64,000 nucleotides of DNA from NCBI GenBank assembly GCA_014904845.1, contig MU119212.1, forward strand, positions 310,001 through 374,000. The letters run 5' to 3'. Numbering within the stretch: position 1 is the stretch's first letter; every line of letters begins with the position of its first letter. This document shows, piece after piece, positions 32,664 to 42,442 of this stretch. The translations under genes were made by a program, and so were the position numbers. Source of the stretch: Acephala macrosclerotiorum. Its lineage: Eukaryota; Ascomycota; Leotiomycetes; Helotiales; Mollisiaceae. Below the pieces are notes generated by a model that saw nothing but the letters and a program-made list of their open reading frames with translations, made no database searches and had not been told where the DNA came from.

Positions 32664-33021
32664 TTTGAGAAGTTGGGAGCCGACGAGGAGAGAAGGCAGC
32701 ATGCGGAAGCGGAGTCGAGGAGGGCAGAGGCGGACGCGTATGAGGTGGCAACGCACGAGATACTTGAGCAACAGGACAGGGCACTAAGACAGGCCACAGC
32801 GACAACATCGGACGCGCTTGGAATTTGGAAGCAGGCTATGTTTGAGTGGTTCTTCTTCCTCCTCCCCCCCTTGGTCACCCTCTTGTTACTTGTCAGCATG
32901 GCTGTATACAAGATGGTAAGAGAGATACCAGCTCCAACGGCTCATGGTATGGAGGTCAGATCATTGGACCGCAGAATCGAGTCGGAACTCTTTTCGGAAC
33001 AGTGGGCGGTAGAAGTGGAAG
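32664..33021 (+). CDS. Possible 5' exon of the Ulp1-like gene: coiled coil plus membrane segment
   Basis: Open frame encoding a charged helix (EKLGADEERRQHAEAESRRA) and then a single strong membrane segment (WFFFLLPPLVTLLLLVSMAV), ending at a good donor GTAAGT at 33022. No in-frame ATG precedes the helix: reading upstream from 32664 meets TAG at 32652-32654. A neighbouring frame starting ATG CTC CGC at about 32610 would run into this helix if one T of the CTTTGAG at 32663-32669 were absent, so a frameshift or a missed 5' exon is likely. The donor phase (1) fits an acceptor at 33314-33315 that opens the Ulp1-like exon, giving one 618-residue protein, but the 294 bp intron is long. It may instead be a separate or broken gene. 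Confidence 0.4.
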
Positions 33022-33315
33022 GTAAGTGAAGAGCTGGTCTTCTCATAGATAAGTGGCGAATATCGTAAGAATTTCTCAAAATTCTATTCACCGCTGGTCG
33101 ATGAATCGAATCACGCGAGTTTGGTTATCTTTGATTTGTAACATCACTCCCCTTCTCGAATATTTTGTTTGTCGCTGGATTCTTTCTTTGTATCTATCAT
33201 GGAGTCTAGGAACCTCTATCTTTCATTTGCGTCTATTTTCTTTGTCACAATCAAAGCTCAAGTCCTGCTTTTCATATGAAGTCCCTGGAATCCTTTGTCT
33301 AGCACAATGCGCAAG

Positions 33316-35004
33316 AGAACCCTACGTTGTCTTTGTTTGGGGGCCATGTACTCGACGCTCTATCTTCTAGTGGAAGATACTCTCCAAGTGGCCCTAGATA
33401 CGTCAGGATGGTCCTATGCGAGACTAGGACTGCCTGGCCCATGAACCCCAATGCCCCTGAGCACCAGCCTGAGAATGCCTCAGACAAGTCTATCATTAAA
33501 GCTATGGCGGAGAAGATATGGAGTGAGCCGGATCCAGAAGCTGCCCAAATGTTGAACAAAAGTATGTAAGGATCCTGGGGCTCGTTCTGATGAGATGAGG
33601 CCGTGACCTTTTGCTAACATCTATGAACCAGAAATCAAACATCTCAATGACGTGAACCAGAGGCGACATCAGATCAAAAAAGCCAATAGTGGTGAAGACA
33701 TGCCCGACTATCCTCCATTCTCAAGAACACCTCTACCAACTGAGTCTAACAGTAAGCATTCCCCTCTGACCTAAAACCGCATGCTAACCACCACCTAGTC
33801 GGCACAGGTACAAAAATCAACAGTCGGCAAGGCCTCCGAGTCCTCGACCAAAAAGCCGGTACCCCCAGCATCTGCACAGACGCCTACCTCCAATACATCT
33901 GCGACCACGCCAACCTCTGGCACTCAAAGAAATCCGGCATCGACTGTCGTTCTTCTGGCACCGATCCAAAATTCTTCTACTTACAGCAAGATTTCCATAA
34001 AGAATTGGTAGCGAGAACGGCTGAAGATATGGCTGAGCAAACAAGTAAGAGATTGAGTAAGGAGCAGTTTTGGAAATTGAGGTATCTGTTTATTCCGATT
34101 AGTTTCGTACCAAGACATCAGGAGGCGGCGCATGTGGCGGTTTGTGCGGTGAGTCCGGAGGCGAGGAGTGTGGATTATATTTGTTCTGGTATGTCTCCTC
34201 CTCCCCTCCATTCCCCTTCTCGATCTTGCCAAGAAGAACATCTTACTGACGTTCATCACAGGAGCAGACACAGGTCTCCCGGACTCACCTCGCTCAGACG
34301 GTGCCCACTGCCTCCCCCAACTCTTTTCCTGGCTCGCAACACTCATAGGTCAAGACTCCGAAACCCCTTTCATCCCTTCGGAATGGACCCTCCGCACCGG
34401 CGCCGGCAGACTCCAAAACCTCTGGAGAGGAGACTGTGGTATCTATACCGTAACTCATGCCATGACTTTAGCATTCGGTTACGGCTATGGGATTCCCGTA
34501 GGAGCATTTCCGACAGATCATCAGCACAAGATTATCAAGAGGAGGAAGAGGTATGTGCAGGACTTGATGTTTGGGGGGTTTAGGTTGTATAAAGAAGGGA
34601 ATAAAGAGGGGAATTGTCAGTATTATCCACTTATTGATAAGAAGCCTGAGGCGAGGGAGGAGGATGATTTTAAACCGCTTCCGCAAGCTGTTCTGGCTGC
34701 TCTTCCGAGCTGGTGTCGTCCGATCAAAGATTGTTATGCGAAGTGTCCTAATAAGGCGGCGCTTAAGATGCATTGTCGACGGAATAGAGCATTGTACCCT
34801 GGGTACAATCAGCCGGAAGTTTCTGGGAGGGGTGTATGTCTGGAGAAATTTATTGGGTGGGTTGAGGAGATGGACGAGCAGTGGAAGAGGAGGAAAGAGA
34901 GGAAGGAGCGGAAAGATGGGGTGGAGAAAAAGAAGGTGGAGTGGGTTGATCCGAGGTGTGAGAGTCGGGTAGTTAGTCCGAAGCATGCTTTATGGGTGAA
35001 ATGA
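33316..35004 (+). CDS. Ulp1/C48-like cysteine protease domain protein
   Basis: Secure exons are 33632-33751, 33799-34188 and 34262-35004, with an upstream exon ending at 33561; introns 33562-33631, 33752-33798 and 34189-34261 are canonical and keep one frame. If the gene stands alone, the first in-frame ATG is 33408 (468 residues). C48 proteases remove SUMO or related modifiers. Landmarks: FWKLRYLFIPIS (the strand before the catalytic His), AAHVAVCAVSPEA with the His, and WRGDCGIYTVTHAM with the Cys nucleophile and preceding Asp-Cys-Gly. The usual YYDS after the His is DYICSG here, so Cys occupies the aligned catalytic Asp position; the preceding Asp may substitute. A Cys- and basic-rich C-terminus follows, ending in a Lys/Glu-rich helix. 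Fungal genomes carry expanded, divergent Ulp1-like families; substrate unknown. Confidence 0.72.
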
Positions 35005-35563
35005 TAATGAGTGCGGCAATGGAATGTACATAGAGACATTGCCTGTTTACTAGCTGAACCACACTAAGCTTGCTATTAAAGTCCCAAGTAGGAAGGACAT
35101 TTGCGTACGGCGTTACGCTAGAGCTAATAGAATCATTATTTCCCGGAAGATCGTTGGACCCTCAGCATAGTGTATGTGCTTCTGGTGATAATCAGAAGTT
35201 CGCGTAACTTTCAAGTCCTAAAAAGCATGCGATTTCCTGTTGAAGTTTTGATTTCGGACCGACATTTTGGACCACTGAGAAGGTGAGTCAACCACGGACA
35301 AGCAAAATAGCTGGAGAGGTTCCTGATGTCTAAAGACCACTATTTAATTCGAATAAAACGATCTCATACAGCTCAATCCAACAAAAACGCGCACTTGATC
35401 CAACTTTGACACGCGATCACGTGGAGTCACGATAAGCTTCAGGCTGCCTCGAGCTACCCCAGACGTTCCGCATCAACGAGGTCACAGAACGACAAGAGAC
35501 TCCGCAACTGCCTAGGACTGCCTGCAGAATCGCAAACCAATGTAACATACAAGAGATGCCAAC
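35005..35563. promoter_or_regulatory. 0.56 kb spacer upstream of RAD17
   Basis: Terminator of the Ulp1-like gene and promoter of RAD17, both +. A sequence ACGCGATCACGTG with a CACGTG-like core (ATCACGTGG) is at about 35411-35423, a common bHLH-type site; function untested. Otherwise nothing distinctive. Confidence 0.45.
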
Positions 35564-38260
35564 ATGGCACCTCCAGCAAAGAGGCGAAGGAAGAATGTCC
35601 TTCCCACGTCCTCAGCCTCCGAGGACGAGGACTATGAGCCAACTACCAAGTCCAAACCTCAATTGGTCGACCTGATCTCCTCCTCCCCACCTTCCTCGAC
35701 TGCTATAAGATCTACCGCTTCCCAGCCAGCTTCTAGGAAGCCTACGAAAGTTCCAACGAAAGCGCAACCTCGAGCGAAGACGGCGAATCATCCAACCAAT
35801 GCTGCCCCTATACGTCTGCCCAGTATGGTTCGAGGGAAGGCATCTGCAAGCAAGAGTGCTAGTAGCAGCCCCGAAAAATCGAAAAAGAAAGTTAATACAG
35901 ACGAAAAGGGCAAGAGTGGGGATATATTCTCGTTCTTCACTAAGCAAGCTCAGCGCCAGAAGGCTGAGGGGAATATAAGCGGAAATGGAGCCAAGTCGAA
36001 ACTCTCAGTGCCTACCTCGAGTGCACGAAAAGTTGATGTTGTGGATATGATATCTGACGATGACGACCTTGGTCCATCGAGTACACAGGGTGGCAGTCTA
36101 GTGGGAATGGCGGCTCGGAAACGAGCAAGAGCTACAGATGCCTTCGCGGTTAGCGATGGAGACTTCCCAAGCGCAAGTCAGAGGTTCATGAAGCCAGCCA
36201 AACCTGCAGAGGCCAGGGCTCTGGAAGATACAAGACCGTGGGCGGACAGGTTTCCACCAGTCAACTTGGACGAATTGGCGGTTCATAAGAAGAAGGTATC
36301 AGATGTTCGAACATGGCTTGAGAATGTTATGAATGGGCGAATGAGGCAAAGGCTTCTGATATTGAAAGGAGGAGCAGGGACAGGGAAGACTACCACGATC
36401 CAACTACTGGCGAAAGCTATGGATTGTGATGTGCTCGAATGGCACAATCCAGTTGGATCCGTGGTATCCTCAGATGGCTATCTCTCCATGGCAGCACAAT
36501 TCGAGGAGTTCATGGGCCGAGGTGGTAAGTTCGGACAGCTCGACATATTCTCCACAGACGGGACCATCCAGACGAAACCAGAAGACAAACCACTGGACCG
36601 TCGGAAAAACATCATTCTCATTGAAGAATTTCCTAATACGTTCACTCGCTCCTCAACTGCTATGCAGTCTTTTCGATCATCAATTTTGTCATACCTTGCA
36701 TCTAATATGCCTCATCTTTCGATGTTTAATCCCAATTCGACCGAGCCTGTGACTCCTGTGGTCATGATCATTTCAGAGACTTTACTTACTACGACGTCTG
36801 CTTCTGCTGATAGCTTCACGGCCCATCGGTTGTTGGGAGCGGAGATTCTGCAACACCCTGGAGTTGGTGTTATTGAGTTCAATGCGATTGCTCCAACCAT
36901 TTTGGCGAAAGCACTCGAGACAGTAGTGCAGAAGGAGTCTCGGAAATCTGGAAGGAGGAAGACTCCTGGTCCAATGGTTCTCAAGAAGCTCGGTGAGATC
37001 GGGGATATCAGAAGTGCTGTTGCAGCCCTCGAGTTCCTATGCTTGAGAGGAGATACAGATGGCGATTGGGGTGCCAAGGTAGCATTTGGCAAGACCAAGA
37101 AAGCTAGCAAAGACACCGCCTTGACGAAGATGGAAGAAGAGAGCTTGGAACTTGTTACTCGACGAGAGGCGAGTCTAGGAATCTTCCATGCGGTTGGGAA
37201 AGTGGTCTACAACAAGCGGGACGAGATTCCAAATACCGACAATGTGGAGAGACTCCCGGACTTCATGTCACTTCATTCTCGGCCGAATAAATCTCAGGTC
37301 ATTGTCAACGATCTGATTGATGAGATCGGAACCGATACTCAGACGTTCGTGGCTGCTCTCCATGAGAACTATCTCCTCTCTTGCGACGCTTCTCCGGATT
37401 CGTACGATTTCTCGTCCCTGGACCATGTCAATGGATGCATAGATGCACTCTCTGACAGCGATCTTCTCTGTCCGTCATGGGATGGCTCAATCAACCCTAC
37501 AGGTTTCGGAGGAGGCATCGGAGGTCGCGGAAGTGGTGGTGATATTCTTCGTCAAGACGAAATCACATTCCACATCGCAGTCCGAGGCCTCCTATTCTCA
37601 TTGCCGCACCCAGTTAAAAGGAAAGCACCAGCAGCAGACGGAATGCGAAAAGGCAAAGGTAGCGAAGCATTCAGGATGTTCTATCCTACAAGTCTGAAGC
37701 TCTGGAGGATGAAAGAAGAGATCGAGAGCGCGATTGATCTCTGGGTTTCTCGGTTGATGAAAGGCGAGGAAGACCATAATGTCACGGCTGGAGCAGCGAT
37801 GTTTGCTCGTCCCAAGCCAGGGACGGTAGAGAGTTGGAAAAGCTCAGTCATGGCGGGAAAGCCGAGTACCAAGGAGAGTAGCAAGCATGAACATGCTACA
37901 CCACTCTTATCCGTCGGCACATCAGCAAGGAAAGAGATGCTTCTCGAGCGTTTACCGTACATGCTACTTATCGCTAGAGGCAGGAAAAGCAACTCATCAG
38001 CCATCTCAATCAAAGAATTGGAGAAAGTAGCTACATTTCAAGGAATCGGCGGCCCATCTGAGGACTCCTCGGATGAAGGCGATGGTGAAGATGCTCCGCC
38101 CATGGCAGAAGCTTGGTCTACGGACAAACCTGCAGAAGGCAGTACACCGAAGAAGAAAGGACTGGTTATAAGAGGAAGAGGAGCAGCGAATAGTTTACCT
38201 TTGCCACAGCAGCAAGAACAAAAGTTGGTGCTGAGTGATGATGATATCGAGGATGATTGA
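35564..38260 (+). CDS. RAD17: Checkpoint clamp loader subunit Rad17 (Rad24 in budding yeast)
   Basis: Single-exon gene, 898 residues. Rad17 replaces Rfc1 in an alternative clamp loader that loads the 9-1-1 clamp at damaged DNA and activates the checkpoint kinase pathway in the nucleus. The first 220 residues are disordered and basic/serine-rich, with KRRRK and KKRAR-like nuclear localisation clusters. Residues 119-125 (GDIFSFF) resemble a PCNA-type clamp-binding motif lacking the initial Gln. The AAA+ core begins RPWADRFPPVNLDELAVHKKKV, with Walker A GGAGTGKTT at 269-277 and a Walker B-like NIILIEEFPN. The RFC-like collar follows. The C-terminus is acidic and ends SDDDIEDD, as in Rad17 homologues. 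Looks intact; the start is supported by continuous frame and a normal N-terminus. Confidence 0.95.
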   Translation: MAPPAKRRRKNVLPTSSASEDEDYEPTTKSKPQLVDLISSSPPSSTAIRSTASQPASRKPTKVPTKAQPRAKTANHPTNAAPIRLPSMVRGKASASKSASSSPEKSKKKVNTDEKGKSGDIFSFFTKQAQRQKAEGNISGNGAKSKLSVPTSSARKVDVVDMISDDDDLGPSSTQGGSLVGMAARKRARATDAFAVSDGDFPSASQRFMKPAKPAEARALEDTRPWADRFPPVNLDELAVHKKKVSDVRTWLENVMNGRMRQRLLILKGGAGTGKTTTIQLLAKAMDCDVLEWHNPVGSVVSSDGYLSMAAQFEEFMGRGGKFGQLDIFSTDGTIQTKPEDKPLDRRKNIILIEEFPNTFTRSSTAMQSFRSSILSYLASNMPHLSMFNPNSTEPVTPVVMIISETLLTTTSASADSFTAHRLLGAEILQHPGVGVIEFNAIAPTILAKALETVVQKESRKSGRRKTPGPMVLKKLGEIGDIRSAVAALEFLCLRGDTDGDWGAKVAFGKTKKASKDTALTKMEEESLELVTRREASLGIFHAVGKVVYNKRDEIPNTDNVERLPDFMSLHSRPNKSQVIVNDLIDEIGTDTQTFVAALHENYLLSCDASPDSYDFSSLDHVNGCIDALSDSDLLCPSWDGSINPTGFGGGIGGRGSGGDILRQDEITFHIAVRGLLFSLPHPVKRKAPAADGMRKGKGSEAFRMFYPTSLKLWRMKEEIESAIDLWVSRLMKGEEDHNVTAGAAMFARPKPGTVESWKSSVMAGKPSTKESSKHEHATPLLSVGTSARKEMLLERLPYMLLIARGRKSNSSAISIKELEKVATFQGIGGPSEDSSDEGDGEDAPPMAEAWSTDKPAEGSTPKKKGLVIRGRGAANSLPLPQQQEQKLVLSDDDIEDD

Positions 38261-38399
38261 ATGGCAATGGCGTAAACGGCATAGGATGGGATATAGGGTG
38301 AATGATGAAATGCTTGTACTACAGCTACATGAATAATTACATGAGGGTCATTGTCGGTCGTCAATCTCGTGCAGTTTTGATCGCATTGATTCCAGAATG

Positions 38400-39834
38400 T
38401 CAGTTCGGCGTCCAACCACTGTTAGGGCCAAGTATCCCAACATAACTGCGTTCATTTTGAACCTTATTCCCGCTCTGTTCCGCAATTGTGAATCCAGTCC
38501 AGCCGTTGAAATCATCTGCAAGTTTGACTGCTGCTGCGAGATACCGTTCATGGACATCGCCCCATGTGAAAGCTGCTTCTCTGATTGCTCGAAGTGCTAT
38601 TTCCAGTCAACAAAGTCCTACCAAAACTGGGGGGATGAAACCACGAGCCTTTAACAAAATGAGCATCTGTCGCCCACGGCCCATTAACAGCCTTATCCTC
38701 AACATACTTCCACCCTTTCCCCGCCGGCGGCTTCTCCTCAATATCATCACTGATCTTCGGCCTCAATTGCGCAATATAAACGGCGATTGTCAATAACCAC
38801 CATTGCCTCACCAAATTTATGTGGAACTTCTTCGGTATTAAAGGAATTAAGATCCGAACAGCGTGGGAGGTGGTAAGGAGATGGACGAGGAAGAAATCAT
38901 AGCTATGGGTCCCGGGTTGCACGGTGTTTATTAGAATCGCGATGGCCGCTTCTTGGGAGTCTCGGAATTGTTGGTTTGGGTCGGTTATATCCCAGGCGTT
39001 CCAGTGCTCGAGGACTAGGTCTTCGTGTTCTGCGAAGAGGATGTCGATGTTATGGTCTCCTTTGCCTGAAAATATCCCATCGAAACGCTTGTCGTCTGCT
39101 ATTTTGTGGAGGATTTCGAGGGGAGAAGAAGTGCTGTAGGTGGAAGGCTTAGTGTAGGAGGTTTGGTCGATGTATTTGTGGAGGGTGGAGTAGGCGACCG
39201 AGGCCATGGCCAAGGCTTCCATGGCGAGTTCTTTGTTGGAGAGTTCGTAGGCGTAGCCAAGATGTATCAGGGGATGGCCGACTAGATCATTGTAAGTCTA
39301 TAACTATCTTAAGGATTTAAAGAACGTACGTCCGCCAATGATGCCATTGATCAGAGGTTCCTTGCCCTCAAAGAGGTACTCCTCTGCAACTCTCTTCCAA
39401 TCATATCCAAACTTCAATGCCAGCTCGTCTTCATAGAAATCCACGTATGCTCTCTGATATCTCTTATCACCCAGGTAGTCGCGCCAATCTGTCTCTGTTA
39501 CCTCTGCAGGTGAGTCTTTCCATTCTTCGAGCTCTTTCGACTCCACGTCGTAAATCTTCTGTAACTGGTCGACATTTGCTCCCAGCAAGTATGCCGAGCC
39601 CAGTAAATGCGGCATATGGTTGTGATACTGCAGATTATGGTATATTATCGAATGGTTGACATGATTCGCTCTCAGCAGATGCTTCAGTGTCCTGGGTCGT
39701 TTTTCTGGAGCTGTCTCGACATCGTGAATTTCGACGGACGGAAGGTCGATCGACTGAGCAGCGTAATTGCTAGTGGTGAGATATCTTTGGATTCGATTGA
39801 CGATAGGTACCCACGCTATCATAGGAGAAGACAT
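38400..39834 (-). CDS. Questin oxidase-like (AflY/DUF4243 family) protein
   Basis: Three exons: 39330-39834, 38649-39281 and 38400-38596, introns 39282-39329 and 38597-38648, encoding 444 residues. The family includes AflY and questin oxidase, Baeyer-Villiger-type ring-cleaving enzymes of fungal anthraquinone and xanthone pathways, and many uncharacterised members. Recognisable blocks are HVNHSIIYHNLQYHNHMPH near the start (conserved His residues), GHPLIHLGYAYEL, FLVHLLTTSHAVRILIPLIP, and AFTWGDVHERYL...FNGWTGF near the C-terminus. The second intron seems to begin GCTCGT: only that GC donor joins HFVK to ALRAIREAA in frame. No polyketide synthase or other pathway gene is adjacent, so a secondary-metabolite role is not supported here. 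The gene lies tail to tail with RAD17 (139 bp between stops). Confidence 0.85.
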
Positions 39835-40385
39835 CTTTGCAAATTGTTCTTTCTTGACTTGGTGTTTTCTCTCCTGATATTGAAGTTGTACTGTTGGGAA
39901 ATTCGAAGTGTGGGGAAATAAGGCTGTAAGAATGATCTCATGCTATTTCGCACTAAGGAATGGCGGGACCAATCGGCAAAATTGGAGCTCGAGCTCCGGT
40001 CAGGCGAGGCTACAAAGTTCTCGACGACGCGTTGAGCTTTCTCCATCAAAAACGAAAATTTCAATTACTCGACGACATCCACAACGACTACGACGGCCGC
40101 AAGAGATAATTTGAGGATTCCTGACAGCGGTTTCCGAGACACAGATGCTCTGACGACCAGCTCAACGGACCTAGAGCTCCGAACCTCGAACTGAGCTCCT
40201 GCACACGCACAGGCCTCCAAGTCTTTGCAAAGAATTACATGAAACGATCCGCCATTATATCAGCAGGCTGCCAGGGTCCTTGAGCTCCTGGGTTGGACAC
40301 AGGCTGGGGCTACTGCTTCTCGAAGGCACGTCGAGTCCCTTGATAATTGATGCTCGGACATCGAGAACACCTACACAGTAACAAG
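39835..40385. promoter_or_regulatory. 0.55 kb divergent spacer, questin oxidase-like / IPA1
   Basis: Between two divergent starts, so probably a bidirectional promoter. No specific site recognised; short open frames on both strands lack domains. Confidence 0.45.
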
Positions 40386-41886
40386 ATGGCGCAGCCGAAG
40401 GTGCTACTGTACGCAGAATTGCTACCCAACATTCGCCAGATCTCGGTGATGGTTGCATTAGACCAGCCATGTTATTCTTCAACAAAAGGACTATTGGCAG
40501 CAGATGGTCGACATATTCTTCTGACCCATAGAGGCGAGAACTACACTTTGAACCTTCCGGAACAAGCTGTTCCCACCACACAGCTCCAGAAACCTGTTAT
40601 TGGTAGTAAAGAACTGTCATGGCGACTTCCAGTGGCTAGTCTGCCTTTACATTCAAGTGCCGAGTTTGCGCAAAGCAATGATGCTCCTTGGCCTGCAAAA
40701 GACCTCAGGCCGAGTTCAGAGTTTTGCTGCCGCAAATGTGGTGCAGTCATTGTACCAACGGATGCTATTAAATCATGGAGAGACCTTCCAAGCGAGAATT
40801 GGGCTGAAATGATGGACTTTTGGCATTGCCATAAACCAGAGGATAAGCCAGACGTTGAAACTAATGGCAAAGACTCGCATACTGGGCACAACCATAGTGA
40901 AGACCCCAACGCCAACCGGCCATATGGAGCCAACACAAAATTCATTGCCCAACCTGGAATTGGCTTCGTTGATCTCACAAGCGTCCTGCTTGTTGATTCG
41001 AACTGCCAAAACGTTCAGGTAAGGAATGAATTTATCCTTTTATTCTTCAATCTGCTCAAGCTTCGACGGGTATCAAGAAGGTGGCCACGCTCTGCTTTAG
41101 CAGCTCAGTAGTCTGGTCACCGATACAAATACCCAAGATTGACCCCGTCTACCATACTGCGTAAGCAGCAGTCTTCTTGACAATACCCTCTTCTTCGGAC
41201 TACGGGTTACCTGATGACTGGAGGTTGCGACCTCGGCCTTTCACACCATATCTTCCTCGAGGTATTGGAAGGTTATGGGATTAGCACGAGGAACATTCCT
41301 TGTCCGTATTGCCAAACAAAGGTTACTGACCCGACTACAGAATATCTCCCAAGAAGAATCCTCGACTCGGACACCGATAATAGCGTGTAGCTCTTGTCGA
41401 GCTTTCATCGGATATCTTGATGCCCAATCATGTGGAGTCAGACTACACAAATGGCGCTTGTCTTCTCCCAGCAGCCCTAGCCCATCCTTGCTCGCCGTTC
41501 CACCAATTCCCATCATCATCTCAGCAAAACTGCTTTCCATACTACGCGCACAGGTCTCATCCAAGATACTTTTGATACCGGAAAGTCCGTCGTCATCTCA
41601 AACACTACATCTTTGGGTTCTACAGCAATCCCTCTTCTATTCCACCTCGGAATCCGGGGCAAGCTCTCGAACACTCGCGATGAAGGTGTTGTGGAAACAT
41701 GCAAGTAAAGAAGAGACCAAAGCATTGTTAGACAACGAAAAGGCGGAAGATATTACATTGCCAGGCGATGTTGTTTCGGAGATTGAGAAGTGTCTGAGGG
41801 AAAGCGCAAGGTGCTTGCCACCAAGTGCGAGGTTGTTCCAGGGCTGGAATGTTGGTTTGTTAGAAAGATATCAGGATGAGCAATGA
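40386..41886 (+). CDS. UBE3D/Ipa1-like E3 ubiquitin-ligase (E2-binding) protein
   Basis: Homologue of human UBE3D (ubiquitin-conjugating enzyme E2C-binding protein, HECT-like E3) and of yeast Ipa1, which acts in mRNA cleavage and polyadenylation. Exon 1 is 40386-41018; exon 2 is most simply 41341-41886, giving 392 residues. Evidence is FCCRKCGAVIV with a Cys pair, then WRDLPSENWAEMMDFWHCHK, a hallmark of the family; the DLTSVLLVDSNCQNV strand; and in exon 2 ACSSCRAFIG plus VRLHKWRL. The 322 bp intron is far longer than others in this window and holds strong extra donor (GTAAGC at 41161) and acceptor sites with an open 28-codon stretch at 41080-41160, so a small internal exon may be missed. 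The ATG at 40386 was preferred to 40347 by family N-terminus. Looks functional. Confidence 0.82.
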
Positions 41887-42442
41887 GATCTGAATATTAT
41901 CGTCTAGAGCTGAGCCTTACAGTACCCAAATAACGAACAATGAAAGAGTGTTCTACACATCCAAAATAAAAGCATAATTAATAGCAAAACCTCCGAGAGA
42001 CTAGCGTCACATCTCAAGAATTTCAGAGAAATGCAAAAAGTATATTCTACTCCATATCAGGGAATCGAACCTATACCATCATTAGTTGGAATTCATAGTT
42101 TTGTTGTAGTGGAAGACGGGTAGCTTACCCTGCGCTCCCGCGTTCTTCATGAAAAGCGGAAATTTTACCGGTACACCAATACGGATTTGTTGAATTGTGA
42201 TGAAAGGAAAGGTGTTATTTGAATCTGTATGCTTTGTGTTGCGAATGTGGGAAAGGGGGGCAGAAAATTTGTAAAGTAAGTTAAGCGAGGGGGTCAGGGA
42301 TCAATTTCGGACGAGAGTGCTCTTCGAATCTTCGATCAAGAAGAGCGTTGCGCTTTTGCTTTTCCTAACAGAGGTTTGTACTTCTTACTTGGACTGAAGG
42401 ACGATATACCATGCTTTGCCTTTTGCTTTCCTGTGTATTTGC
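41887..42442. other. 0.56 kb spacer between convergent IPA1 and amidase genes
   Basis: Contains the 3' ends of both genes. A B-box-like GGTTCGATTCC on the minus strand at about 42060-42072 recalls a tRNA T-arm but no cloverleaf forms (see rejected items). Nothing else. Confidence 0.55.

Noticed and set aside
42050..42160. tRNA-like B-box (GGTTCGATTCC) on the minus strand
   Set aside because: The stem beside the loop pairs at only two positions, no matching acceptor or anticodon stem is found, and an intron does not rescue the fold.
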